This document shows positions 7,799-16,432 of a stretch of DNA of 64,000 nucleotides, in pieces. Below the pieces are notes generated by a model, which was not told where the DNA came from, did not search any database, and saw only the letters and a program-made list of their open reading frames with translations. The position numbers were made by a program, and so were the translations under genes. The stretch's first letter is position 1; each line of letters begins with the position of its first letter. Where the stretch lies: the NCBI RefSeq assembly GCF_000382045.1, contig NZ_KB907453.1, positions 248,001 through 312,000 on the forward strand, in the 5' to 3' direction. This DNA comes from Variovorax atrisoli 110B (GTDB taxonomy: Bacteria; Pseudomonadota; Gammaproteobacteria; Burkholderiales; Burkholderiaceae_C).

Positions 7799-8210
7799 GA
7801 CGATTCTTCCTTTGTTGGACTTGGGTGAAACGGGATCGACCTGGTCTGCCTGGGTCTGTCCGGGTCGACGCAGCCGAATCTATGGGCGATGCGAAGGAAG
7901 TCGGGGCCGCTCTGTATGCCTGTGTGTCCGAAGGGCTTGCAGTGACATTACTTTGCAAGCGGCCCGGTCCCAACGCGATGCCTTCGCTGCGCCGGTAGCC
8001 GAAGGCCACCTGGGCGTGTGCGCATCGGTCCGGTGCATCTCCCGCGCGGCACGCACCTTCTTCGCCATGCGCACCTGCCTCGCGCATCTCGTTGCGAGAT
8101 ACGCCGATCTTCAATCCATATGAATATTGAGTGGAAACCCACAGCCGCGCAGCGGGTGTGCGCACGACCATCGCCTGCAGTCGAACCAGACGAAGGAAAG
8201 CGACGCACCC
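7799..8210. other. 412-base divergent intergenic region with two dyads
   Basis: No credible gene is seen here. It separates the hydrolase (minus) from the MFS/FAD-oxidoreductase operon (plus). Two dyads stand out: GCTTGCA-N12-TGCAAGC (7935-7960) and TCAAT-N10-ATTGA (8111-8130). The second has the T-N11-A layout of LysR-type operators and lies 81 bases upstream of the MFS start, so it may bind the LysR regulator encoded at 11052. A GAAGGAAAG sequence at 8191-8199 is the ribosome-binding site for the MFS gene. Confidence 0.5.
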
Positions 8211-9527
8211 ATGAGCACCGGCACCATCGCGCAGCCCTACGAGGGCCGTTTCGACAGCACTTCCGACGCCGTCTACCGCAAGGTGGGATGGCGGCTGATC
8301 CCGCTGCTTTTCCTCTGCTACATCGTGGCCTACCTCGACCGCGTGAACGTGGGCTTCGCCAAGCTGCAGATGCAGGGCGACCTGCAGTTCAGCGACGCGG
8401 TCTACGGGCTGGGGGCGGGCATCTTCTTCATCGGCTACTTCCTCTTCGAGGTGCCGAGCAACGTGGTGCTGCACCGCGTGGGCGCGCGCCGCTGGATCGC
8501 GCGGATCATGATCACCTGGGGCGTGCTGTCGGCGGGCACGATGTTCGTGAGCTCGCCCACGTCGTTCTACGTGATCCGCTTCCTGCTGGGCGCGGCCGAG
8601 GCGGGCTTCTTCCCCGGCATCATCCTGTACCTCACCTACTGGTACCCGGCCGCGCGGCGCGGCAAGGCCACGTCGCTGTTCCTCGCGGCGATCCCGTTCG
8701 CGGGCATCCTGGGCGGCCCGTTCTCGGGCTGGATCCTGCAGGGCATGGGCGGCGTCAACGGCTGGGCCGGCTGGCAGTGGCTGTTCCTGCTGCAGGGCCT
8801 GCCGACGGTCGCGCTGGGCCTGATCGTGTGGCGCTACCTCGACGACCGCGTGAAGGACGTGCGCTGGCTCACGCTCGCCGAGCGCGAACTCATCGCCCGT
8901 GAGATCGCCGCCGAGGACGCGGGCAAGGCCGAACCGCGCATCCTGAGCGTGCTGGGCAACGGCCGCGTATGGCTGCTGGCGCTGGTGTACTTCGCCTACA
9001 CCTCGGGGCTCTACGGCATCTCGTTCTGGCTGCCCAGCATCATCAAGGCGGCGGGCGTGAAGGGCGCGCTCGACATCGGCCTGCTCAGCGCCATCCCGTG
9101 GACCTTCGGCGTGGTCGCGATGTACTTCATGGCACGCAGCGCCGACCGCCGGCTCGAGTACCGCTGGCACAGCGCGACCGGCGCTGTCGTCGGCGCGGCG
9201 GGGCTCGTGCTCAGCGTGGCCTCCCATGGCAACGTGACGCTCGCGATGGCGGGGCTCACGCTGGCCACCATGGGGATCATGTCGACCTTTCCGGTCTTCT
9301 GGGGCCTGCCCACGGCCTTGCTCGGCGGTGCGGCGGCGGCCGCCGGCATCGCCCTCATCAATTCGTTCGGCAATCTCTCGGGCTTCAGCGCGCCGTACCT
9401 GATCGGGCTCATCAAGGAGGCGACGCAGAGCACCGACGCGGGATTGCACATGCTGGCAGCGCTGCTGGTGATCGGCGCGGTGCTGGTGCTGTTCGTCAGG
9501 CCGGCTCGCGCGCCATCGCAGCGCTGA
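8211..9527 (+). CDS. MFS transporter, anion:cation symporter (ACS) family
   Basis: A 438-residue inner-membrane carrier with about twelve transmembrane segments. AYLDRVNVGFAKLQM in TM1 is the hallmark of the ACS family, whose members import organic acids such as tartrate, hexuronates, phthalate or hydroxy acids. The ATG at 8211 has a GAAGGAAAG ribosome-binding site, so the longer frame starting upstream is unlikely. It is followed after 23 bases by an FAD-linked hydroxyacid dehydrogenase and then a LysR regulator, so the most likely cargo is a 2-hydroxy acid that the next enzyme oxidises. Confidence 0.92.
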   Translation: MSTGTIAQPYEGRFDSTSDAVYRKVGWRLIPLLFLCYIVAYLDRVNVGFAKLQMQGDLQFSDAVYGLGAGIFFIGYFLFEVPSNVVLHRVGARRWIARIMITWGVLSAGTMFVSSPTSFYVIRFLLGAAEAGFFPGIILYLTYWYPAARRGKATSLFLAAIPFAGILGGPFSGWILQGMGGVNGWAGWQWLFLLQGLPTVALGLIVWRYLDDRVKDVRWLTLAERELIAREIAAEDAGKAEPRILSVLGNGRVWLLALVYFAYTSGLYGISFWLPSIIKAAGVKGALDIGLLSAIPWTFGVVAMYFMARSADRRLEYRWHSATGAVVGAAGLVLSVASHGNVTLAMAGLTLATMGIMSTFPVFWGLPTALLGGAAAAAGIALINSFGNLSGFSAPYLIGLIKEATQSTDAGLHMLAALLVIGAVLVLFVRPARAPSQR

Positions 9528-9550
9528 GCTGCATTCAGGAGGAGGCTTCC

Positions 9551-10978
9551 ATGGACTCGGTCGTGACCATTCCCGTGCGTTCGAACACTCGGCGCTCCCC
9601 GTCGCCGGAACTGCTCGCCCTGCTGCAGGGCAGGTTCGCCGAACGCTTTTCGACCAGCAAGGTGGTGCTGCTGCAGCACGGCACCGACGAGTCGACCTAT
9701 CCGCCGCAGCCGCCCGACGCGGTGGTGTTCGTGCGCAGCACCGAGGAGGCGGCCTTCGTGGTGCGTGCCTGTGCGCGCGAGCGAGTGCCCGTCATCGGCT
9801 TCGGCGTGGGCTCGTCGGTGGAAGGGCATCTGCTGGCCGTCGAGGGCGGCGTGTGCGTCGATTTCTCGCAGATGAACAAGGTGCTGGCGATCCGGCCCGG
9901 CGATCTCACGGCCACGGTGGAGGCGGGCGTCACGCGCGGGCAGCTGAACGCGGCGCTGCAGGGCTGCGGCTTCTTCTTCTCCGTCGATCCGGGCGCGGAT
10001 GCATCCATCGGCGGCATGGTCGCGACGGCCGCCTCGGGCACCAACACCGTCCGCTACGGCACCATGCGCGACAACCTCGTGAGCCTGACGGTGATCACGG
10101 CCGAAGGCGAGATCGTGCGCACCGCTTCGCGCGCGCGAAAGAGCTCGGCGGGCTACAACCTCACGCAGCTCTACTGCGGCTCCGAGGGCACGCTGGGGCT
10201 GATCACCGAAGCGACGGTGCGGCTGCATCCGCATCCGGAGACATACGCCGCGGCGGTGGTGCACTTTCCATCGGTGCGCGCGGCGGTCGGCTGCGTGATC
10301 GAGTCGATCCAGATGGGTGTGCCGCTGGCGCGCGCCGAACTGCTGGATGCGCTGACCATCCGCGCGGTGAATGCGCACAGCCGCACCACGCTGGGCGAGC
10401 ATCCGACGCTGTTCCTGGAGTTCGGCGGCAGCCAGGGGCAGGTCGACGAGCAGGCGGCGGTGGTGCGAGAGATCGCAGGCGGCCACGGCGGCGGCGACCT
10501 CCAATGGGCAAGGCTGCCGGAGGAGCGCTCGCGCCTGTGGACCCCGCGCCATCACGCCTACTTCGCCTGCCTGCAGCTGAAGGCGGGCTGCCGCAGCCTG
10601 AGCACCGATGCCTGCGTGCCGCTGTCCGCGCTCGCGCAGTGCATCGAGGAGACGCAGGCCGACATCGCCGAACACGGCCTGCTCGCGCCGGTGCTGGGCC
10701 ACGTCGGCGACGGCAATTTCCATTGCCTCGTGCTGGTCGACCCCGGCAGCGCGAAGGAGAACGAGGCGGCCGAGGCCTTCAGCCACCGGCTGGTGCAGCG
10801 CGCGCTGCGTCACGGGGGCACGTCGACCGGCGAACATGGCGTGGGGCTGCACAAGATGAAGTACCTGGTCGAGGAGCATGGCGCGCACGGCGTGGCGCTG
10901 ATGCGCGCGGTGAAGAAGGCGCTGGACCCGCACGACATCTTCAACCCCGGAAAGGTCGTCGCCTCGGCCGAGGGCTGA
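9551..10978 (+). CDS. FAD-linked 2-hydroxyacid dehydrogenase (D-lactate/glycolate dehydrogenase family)
   Basis: A 475-residue flavoprotein of the VAO/PCMH superfamily. The N-terminal FAD_binding_4 domain (about 40-220) has VIGFGVGSSVEGH and the FAD pyrophosphate-binding SVDPGADASIGGMVATAASGTNTVRYG stretch, and the FAD-oxidase C domain (about 225-470) has GHVGDGNFHCLVLVDP and GEHGVGLHKMKYL. This matches cytochrome-linked D-lactate dehydrogenases and GlcD-like proteins, which oxidise D-2-hydroxy acids to 2-keto acids and pass electrons to the respiratory chain. A strong AGGAGGA ribosome-binding site precedes the ATG. It probably metabolises the acid imported by the upstream carrier. Confidence 0.92.
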   Translation: MDSVVTIPVRSNTRRSPSPELLALLQGRFAERFSTSKVVLLQHGTDESTYPPQPPDAVVFVRSTEEAAFVVRACARERVPVIGFGVGSSVEGHLLAVEGGVCVDFSQMNKVLAIRPGDLTATVEAGVTRGQLNAALQGCGFFFSVDPGADASIGGMVATAASGTNTVRYGTMRDNLVSLTVITAEGEIVRTASRARKSSAGYNLTQLYCGSEGTLGLITEATVRLHPHPETYAAAVVHFPSVRAAVGCVIESIQMGVPLARAELLDALTIRAVNAHSRTTLGEHPTLFLEFGGSQGQVDEQAAVVREIAGGHGGGDLQWARLPEERSRLWTPRHHAYFACLQLKAGCRSLSTDACVPLSALAQCIEETQADIAEHGLLAPVLGHVGDGNFHCLVLVDPGSAKENEAAEAFSHRLVQRALRHGGTSTGEHGVGLHKMKYLVEEHGAHGVALMRAVKKALDPHDIFNPGKVVASAEG

Positions 10979-11051
10979 AGAGCGGGCTGGTGTGCGCTCT
11001 AGAATTTCCGGCCTCGCCCGCGCCTCGCGGCGAACGGCCGGAGGTCCCTCG

Positions 11052-12011
11052 ATGGAGTTGCGCCAGTTCAAGTACTTCGTTGCCATCGTGGATTGCGGCA
11101 GCCTGTCGCGCGCCGCGCAGCAGCTTTTCATCGCGCAGTCGGCCCTGAGCAAGCAGATGGCCGAGCTGGAAGGCGAGCTCGGCACCCAGCTGCTGCTGCG
11201 AAGCCGCAACGGCGTTGCGATGACGGAAGCCGGCAAGGTCTTCTACGAATACGCGCAGGGCATCACCAAGCAGGTGCGCGACGCCAGGGCCGCGGTGCAT
11301 GTCGCGGCCGAGTCGGTGGCGGGGTCGGTGGTCGCGGCGCTGCCGCAGAGCGTGTCGCCGATGGTCGCGCTGCCGCTCATGCGTGCGGCGGCGCGCCGCT
11401 ATCCCGACGTGGTGCTGCACCTTAACGAGGAGCTCACCGGCAACATGGCCGACCAGCTGCTGCGCGGCCGCGTCGACGTGGCGATGTTCTCGCCCGCGAT
11501 GGCGGCGGAGGACATCCAGTTCACCCCGCTGGTTGAGGAGGACTTCGTGTTCCTCGATGCCCCGCAGAGCCCGCACGCGCTGCCGCCCGGCGACGTGAGC
11601 ATCGAGCAGGCCATCGCGCGCCCGCTGGTGTGGCCCGCCCATGCGCACGGCCACTGCACGCGCTGGCTGGTCGATGCGGTGCTGGAGCAGGCGGGGCACT
11701 CCGCGGCACGTGTGGCGGCGGAGATCAATTCGGTCTACACGCTGAAGGCGGCGGTGGAGGCCGGGTTGGGGCCGACCATCATGCCGTTCGGCCTTGCACA
11801 GCGCGAAGTGCAGGAGGGGCGACTCGTCGCGCACCGCATCGACTGGCCGTCGATGCACCGCACGCTGGGGCTGTGCGTTTCCGTGCACCTGCCCGTCACC
11901 AATGCCAAGCGCGCGGTGTGCACGCTGATCGCGGACGTGGTGCGCGACCTGTGCGAGAGCGGCCAGTGGGCCGGCGCGCGTGCGCTCGCGCCGGCGAGGA
12001 AGGCGAGCTGA
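11052..12011 (+). CDS. LysR-family transcriptional regulator
   Basis: A 319-residue LysR regulator. The N-terminal winged helix begins MELRQFKYFVAIVDCGSLSRAAQQLFIAQSALSKQMAELE, and the C-terminal substrate-binding domain spans about 92-300. The style (QSALSKQ in the recognition helix, MPFGLAQREV near the C-end) resembles Nac/CysB-like regulators of aromatic or organic-acid operons. Unlike the usual divergent layout, it lies downstream of and on the same strand as its likely targets, the MFS and FAD-dehydrogenase genes. A longer frame from 10992 is unlikely because the HTH begins at MELRQ. Confidence 0.93.
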   Translation: MELRQFKYFVAIVDCGSLSRAAQQLFIAQSALSKQMAELEGELGTQLLLRSRNGVAMTEAGKVFYEYAQGITKQVRDARAAVHVAAESVAGSVVAALPQSVSPMVALPLMRAAARRYPDVVLHLNEELTGNMADQLLRGRVDVAMFSPAMAAEDIQFTPLVEEDFVFLDAPQSPHALPPGDVSIEQAIARPLVWPAHAHGHCTRWLVDAVLEQAGHSAARVAAEINSVYTLKAAVEAGLGPTIMPFGLAQREVQEGRLVAHRIDWPSMHRTLGLCVSVHLPVTNAKRAVCTLIADVVRDLCESGQWAGARALAPARKAS

Positions 12012-12024
12012 GCCGCGTCGCGCT

Positions 12025-12699
12025 TCAGGCGCCGCGCTTGCGGGGCGCCGCGGCCTTCGCGGGGGGCGTGAAGAGGCGGCCGATGGCTTCGCGCACGTCG
12101 GCCTTCATGTTCTCCACAGCCTTCGCATCTCCCGACATGTGCTTGAGCAGCGCCTGCTGGAAGAGCCCGTCGAACAGCGCATAGGTGGCCGAGGGCGACA
12201 TGCCGGGCTGCTCGCCCGAGAGCTCGGCGAAGCGGCTCATGATGCGCCAGATCATCTCTTCCAGGCTCTTGTCGATCTGCACGACGTCGTTGCGGAAGGC
12301 CTCCTCGAACAGCGCCTGCGAGCGCAGGTCATACCAGAGGCGGTGCACGTGGCCTTCGTCGCACAGCGTGTCGCCCAGGCTCTTGAGGAAGCCTTCCATC
12401 AGCTCGTCGTAGGTGGTGGCGCTTTCCACCGCGTGGTCGTAGCGCGTGACGCAGCGTGCCTTGTACTGCTTCACGCTGCAGATGATCAGGTCGACCTTGT
12501 CGCTGAAGTAGTAGTGCAGCACGCCATGCGAGAACTCGGAGTTCTGCGCGATCTCGCGCAGGCTGGTGCGCGCATAACCCAGTGCCGCGAGCGTGGTCAG
12601 TGCGGCTTCGCCCAGTTCGGCGCGGCGCTCGGAGAACTTGTCGACCCGCGCCTTGGGCACCCGTTCAGCGTGTTTCTTTACCCGTTGATGTGTCGTCAT
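12025..12699 (-). CDS. TetR-family regulator of the divergent SDR operon
   Basis: A 224-residue TetR regulator. The HTH is in residues about 20-65 (ALGYARTSLREIAQNSEFSHGVLHYYFSDKVDLI); the rest is the ligand-binding helical domain. The ATG at 12699 was chosen because the MTTHQRVKKHAERVPKARVDKF stretch leads into the HTH and the upstream frame would run through the promoter region. It diverges from the SDR operon across about 200 bases containing overlapping divergent promoters and dyads, so it most likely represses both itself and that operon, with an acid or acyl-CoA as inducer. It is convergent with the LysR gene. Confidence 0.92.
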   Translation of the reverse strand: MTTHQRVKKHAERVPKARVDKFSERRAELGEAALTTLAALGYARTSLREIAQNSEFSHGVLHYYFSDKVDLIICSVKQYKARCVTRYDHAVESATTYDELMEGFLKSLGDTLCDEGHVHRLWYDLRSQALFEEAFRNDVVQIDKSLEEMIWRIMSRFAELSGEQPGMSPSATYALFDGLFQQALLKHMSGDAKAVENMKADVREAIGRLFTPPAKAAAPRKRGA

Positions 12700-12797
12700 T
12701 GAAAGCCGGGCCGCATGAATGCCAGCCCCGTGTTCCTCGTGATTGCAAACCATAGCACGCAAGCGGGAGAACCCGCATCCGGCACGCCACGGATGCC

Positions 12798-12861
12798 ATT
12801 CTAGAAAAACTTGACGGTTGCCAAGAAAAATCTTGACAGTCGTAAAGTCGATTTCTAGCAT
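12798..12861. promoter_or_regulatory. Divergent promoters and likely TetR operator
   Basis: Plus strand: TTGACA (12833-12838), 17 bases, TAGCAT (12856-12861), a good sigma-70 promoter 40 bases upstream of the SDR start. Minus strand: TTGGCA (12819-12824), 15 bases, TAGAAT (12798-12803), a weaker promoter for the TetR gene. CTAGAAA (12801-12807) and TTTCTAG (12851-12857) form a widely spaced inverted repeat covering both -10 elements, and the near-repeats CTTGACGGT and CTTGACAGT lie between. The arrangement suits a TetR repressor blocking both promoters. The AGGAGA sequence at 12889-12894 is the SDR ribosome-binding site. Confidence 0.6.
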
Positions 12862-12900
12862 GGCCGCTCCATCTCACAACATATCCACAGGAGACAAGTG

Positions 12901-13704
12901 ATGGCCAAGTACGACTTGAAGGGGCGCCGTGCGCTCGTGACGGGCGGTGCGCGCGGCATTGGCGCGAGCATCGCCGAGGCGCTGGCCGCGGCCGGCGCTT
13001 CCGTGATGATCGGCGACGTGCTCGCCGACCTGGGGCGCGAAACCGCCGCCAGGCTGTCCGCATCGGGGGCGAAGGTGGGCTTCGTCCCGCTCGACGTCAC
13101 GAGGGACGGCGACTGGGCCTCGGCCACCGAGACCACGGTGAAGGAGCTCGGCGGCTTCGACATCCTCGTCAACAACGCCGGCATCGAGATCACCTCGCTG
13201 GTGGTGGACGTCGACGGCGACGACCTGCGCCGCATGCTCGACGTGAACGTGGCCGGCACGCTGCTCGGCATGAAGCACGCCTTCCGCGCGATGCGTCCCG
13301 GCGGCAGCGCGGGCAAGGGCGGTGCGGTGGTCAACATCGCCTCGGTCGCGGCGACCATCGCGTTCCCCGCCATTGCCGGCTACTCCGCCACCAAGTCAGC
13401 CGTCGACCGCGCCACGCGCGTCGCGGCGATGGAGTCCGGCAAGCTGGGCTACGGCGTCCGGGTCAACTGCATTTACCCGGGCCTCGTGCCCACCGACATG
13501 GGCATGAAGCTCGCGCACGACATCGTCGCCGCGGGCCTTGCACCGAGCGTGGAGGCCGCCGTGGGCGACGTGGTCGGCCAGACGCCGCTGGGGCGTCTGG
13601 GCGAAGTCGGCGACATGGCCGACGTGGTGGTCTTCCTCTGCTGCGACGCGGCCCGGTTCATCACCGGCGCAGGCATCGCGGTGGATGGCGGCATGGGCAT
13701 GTAG
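12901..13704 (+). CDS. SDR-family oxidoreductase
   Basis: A 267-residue classical short-chain dehydrogenase/reductase. Cofactor motif VTGGARGIG (about 14-22), an aspartate after the second strand (IGDV, favouring NAD), NNAGI (about 95), active-site serine in NIASVAA, and YSATK (the catalytic Tyr and Lys) are all visible; the C-terminus AVDGGMGM is typical. It is the first gene of a three-gene operon with a saccharopine-dehydrogenase-like protein and an acyl-CoA synthetase. The substrate is probably a hydroxy- or ketoacyl intermediate, which is inference from context. The ribosome-binding site AGGAGACAA precedes ATG at 12901. Confidence 0.93.
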   Translation: MAKYDLKGRRALVTGGARGIGASIAEALAAAGASVMIGDVLADLGRETAARLSASGAKVGFVPLDVTRDGDWASATETTVKELGGFDILVNNAGIEITSLVVDVDGDDLRRMLDVNVAGTLLGMKHAFRAMRPGGSAGKGGAVVNIASVAATIAFPAIAGYSATKSAVDRATRVAAMESGKLGYGVRVNCIYPGLVPTDMGMKLAHDIVAAGLAPSVEAAVGDVVGQTPLGRLGEVGDMADVVVFLCCDAARFITGAGIAVDGGMGM

Positions 13705-13737
13705 TCGCACAGGCGAACAACAGCAAGGAGACACAGC

Positions 13738-14874
13738 ATGAGCAGCAGCAAGAAGAAACCCGTCGTCGTCTACGGCGCCTCAGGCTACACCGGCCGGCTG
13801 GTGTGCGAATACCTGCGCGAGTACAACATCCCCTTCGTCGCCGCGGGCCGCAGCGCGCAGAAGGTGGAAGCGGCGATGAAGTCCAACGTGCCCGGCATCG
13901 AGACCGCGAACTACGAGGTGGTGGAAGTGGCGCATTCGGTGGGTGCGCTCACCGAGCTCTTCACCGGCGCCTCGGTTGTGCTGAATACGGTGGGGCCCTT
14001 CGCCCGCTTCGGCCATGAGGTGGTCGATGCCTGCCTGGCCGCGGGCTGCCACTACACCGACACCACCGGCGAGCAGGACTGGCTCATCACGCTCGACCAG
14101 AAGTACGGCGCCAGGTTCGCCGCCGCAGGCCTGCTGCTGTCGCCGGGCCTCGCCCACATGTACACCACCGGCGAGATCGCCGCGCAGCTGTGCCTGGAGA
14201 CGCCCGGCCTCGACACGCTCGACATCGCCGTGTTCTGGGGCGGCAGCCCGACCATCGCGTCCACCCAGACCATCCTGGTGAATGCGGCCACCTCGAAGGC
14301 CTACTACCTGGAGCAGAACGAATACGTCGAATGGCAATCCGACGCGGGGCTGTACCACCTCTCGATTCCCGGCCAGCACGAGGCCGCGCTGGCGCTGCCC
14401 TGGGGCGGCACCTCGCACCCGGTGTGGTTCAGGCGCGATCCGCGCGTGGCCAACGTGAAGGTGCTGGGCGGTGTCTTCAACAAGGCGCTGATGCAGGGCG
14501 TGCCGCAGATCGTGGCCGCCGCGCTCAAGGCCACCGAGGGCATGAACGACGAGGACCGCTATGCCGCGCTGGCCCAGACCGCGTCGGGCGTGATGAACAC
14601 CATGCCGCCGCGCGAGAACCCGCGCATCAACAAGTCGGTCGATTCGGTGCACGCCTCCGGTCCGCTGGGCCGCGTGCACTGCGTGATCTTCGGCAACTGC
14701 AACTACAAGCAGACCGGCCTGCTGCAGGCCTACGCGGCCGCCTCGCTGCTGCAGCAGCCGCCGCGGCGCGCCGGCTTCGCTTCGGGCTGCCAGGCCTTCG
14801 GTCACCGCGAGCTGCTGGGTGCGCTGCGCGGTTTCGGGCTGGTGCAGGAGCCCGTGATCACCCGGATGGGTTGA
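13738..14874 (+). CDS. Saccharopine dehydrogenase-like NAD(P)-binding protein
   Basis: A 378-residue protein with an N-terminal Rossmann fold (VVVYGASGYTGRLVCEYL, residues 9-26) of the saccharopine-dehydrogenase NADP-binding type, including VVLNTVGPFARFGHEVVDACLAAGCHYTDTTGE. The C-terminal half (from about 190) contains VFWGGSPTIASTQTILVNAAT and a late FGNCNYKQTGLLQAYAA; I recall related proteins carrying a domain of unknown function there (possibly DUF5938), but cannot check. Related two-domain proteins include trans-acting enoyl reductases of lipid synthesis. A strong AGGAGA ribosome-binding site precedes the ATG. It sits between an SDR and an acyl-CoA ligase, pointing to metabolism of an activated carboxylic acid. 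Confidence 0.8.
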   Translation: MSSSKKKPVVVYGASGYTGRLVCEYLREYNIPFVAAGRSAQKVEAAMKSNVPGIETANYEVVEVAHSVGALTELFTGASVVLNTVGPFARFGHEVVDACLAAGCHYTDTTGEQDWLITLDQKYGARFAAAGLLLSPGLAHMYTTGEIAAQLCLETPGLDTLDIAVFWGGSPTIASTQTILVNAATSKAYYLEQNEYVEWQSDAGLYHLSIPGQHEAALALPWGGTSHPVWFRRDPRVANVKVLGGVFNKALMQGVPQIVAAALKATEGMNDEDRYAALAQTASGVMNTMPPRENPRINKSVDSVHASGPLGRVHCVIFGNCNYKQTGLLQAYAAASLLQQPPRRAGFASGCQAFGHRELLGALRGFGLVQEPVITRMG

Positions 14875-14878
14875 TCTC

Positions 14879-16432
14879 ATGCGCCTGGTCGACTACCTCG
14901 ACAAGGGCGCCCAGCTCGGCGCCCATTCGCCGTGCCTCACCATGGGCGGCAGCAGCCTGAGCTATGCCCAGGTGCAGCGCATCAGCTGGCGCGTGGCGAG
15001 GGGCCTGCAACGCGCCGGCATCCGCCCCGGCGACAAGGTGGCCGTGCTTTCGAGCAACGACGCGACGGCCTTCGCCACAGTGTTCGGCATCTCGCGCGCG
15101 GGCTGCGTGTGGTGCCCGATCAATCCGCGCAACGAGGCGGGCGAGAACGCCTACGTGCTCGATGCCTTCGACTGCGCCTGCCTGATCTTCCACGGCAACT
15201 ATGCGGCCATGGTCGAGCAGATGCGCCCGCAACTGCCCGGGCTGCGGGCGCTGGTGTGCCTCGACCAGCGCCAGGCCTTCGCGCCCTCGCTGGAAGACTG
15301 GCTCGAGGGCCTGGACGACTCGCCCTTCGACATCGCGCCGCCCGACGACCTGGCGATGATCGCCGGCACCGGCGGCACCACAGGCCAGCCCAAGGGCGTG
15401 ATGCTGTCTGGGCGCAATCTCGAGGCGATGTCGGCGCTGACGCTGATGGGCTATCCCTTCGAGGGGCGGCCCGTCTACCTCGCGCTGGCGCCGCTCACGC
15501 ATGCCGCCGGCGTGCTGTGCCTGCCGGTGATGGCGCTGGGCGGGCAGGTCGTGATCATGCCCAGGCCCGACCTGGGCGAGTTCCTCGGCCTCATCGAGGC
15601 GCATGGGGTCACCCATACCTTCCTGCCGCCCACGCTGATCTACATGCTGCTGCAGCATCCGCAGCTCGCGCACACGAAGCTCGATTCGCTGCAGTGCTTC
15701 TGGTACGGCGCCGCGCCCATGTCGGCCGCGCGGCTCGAAGAGGCACTGCAGAAGATCGGCCCCGTCATGGCGCAGCTCTTCGGCCAGACGGAGGCGCCGA
15801 TGATGATCTCGATGATGTCGCCGCGCGAGCACTTCAACGCCGACGGCACCATCGCACGCCATCGCCTGTCTTCGGCGGGCAGGCCGGGCCCGCTCGTGCA
15901 GGTGGGCGTGATGAACGCCGACGGCGTGCTGCTGCCCACGGGCGAGAGCGGCGAGATCGTGGTGCGCGGCTCGCTGGTGATGCTCGGCTACTACAAGAAC
16001 CCGGGCGCCACCGAAGAGGCTTCTCGCCATGGCTGGCACCACACGGGCGACATCGGCTACCTCGATGCCGATGGCTTTCTCTACATAGTCGACCGTGCCA
16101 AGGACATGATCATCTCGGGCGGCTTCAATGTCTATTCGGCCGAGGTCGAGCAGGCGCTGCTGCAGCACCCCGACGTGCAGGACAGCGCCGTAGTCGGACT
16201 GCCCGACGAGAAGTGGGGCGAGCGCGTGGTGGCGGTGCTGCAGCTGCACGAAGGCCGGCAGGTGGACGTGGAGGACGTCAAGGCCTTCGTCAAGGCGCGC
16301 ATCGGCAGCGTGAAGGCGCCCAAGCAGATCGAGGTGTGGCTCGACCTGCCGCGATCCAGGGTGGGCAAGGTGCTGAAGAAGGAAGTGCGCGCGACGCTGC
16401 TGCAGGGCGCGGATCAACCCTCGTGCTCGTAG
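14879..16432 (+). CDS. AMP-binding acyl-CoA synthetase (operon partner)
   Basis: A 517-residue ANL-superfamily ligase that adenylates a carboxylic acid and transfers it to CoA. The P-loop GTGGTTGQPKG is at residues 163-173, the adenine motif YGAAP and FGQTEAPMMI follow, HHTGDIGYLD is the A7/A8 region with the hinge, and the C-terminal catalytic lysine lies in SRVGKVLKKEV (K497). Substrate class (fatty, aromatic or terpenoid acid) cannot be read. It begins four bases after the preceding stop, so it is co-transcribed with the SDR and the saccharopine-like gene. Its 3' end overlaps the convergent ligase gene by 19 bases. Confidence 0.93.
   Translation: MRLVDYLDKGAQLGAHSPCLTMGGSSLSYAQVQRISWRVARGLQRAGIRPGDKVAVLSSNDATAFATVFGISRAGCVWCPINPRNEAGENAYVLDAFDCACLIFHGNYAAMVEQMRPQLPGLRALVCLDQRQAFAPSLEDWLEGLDDSPFDIAPPDDLAMIAGTGGTTGQPKGVMLSGRNLEAMSALTLMGYPFEGRPVYLALAPLTHAAGVLCLPVMALGGQVVIMPRPDLGEFLGLIEAHGVTHTFLPPTLIYMLLQHPQLAHTKLDSLQCFWYGAAPMSAARLEEALQKIGPVMAQLFGQTEAPMMISMMSPREHFNADGTIARHRLSSAGRPGPLVQVGVMNADGVLLPTGESGEIVVRGSLVMLGYYKNPGATEEASRHGWHHTGDIGYLDADGFLYIVDRAKDMIISGGFNVYSAEVEQALLQHPDVQDSAVVGLPDEKWGERVVAVLQLHEGRQVDVEDVKAFVKARIGSVKAPKQIEVWLDLPRSRVGKVLKKEVRATLLQGADQPSCS

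Noticed and set aside
6150..9449. A very long open frame (over 1000 codons) on the minus strand
   Set aside because: It runs antisense through an ABC binding protein, a hydrolase and an MFS carrier, and its translation is Arg/Ala/His-rich, low-complexity sequence typical of shadow frames in high-GC DNA.
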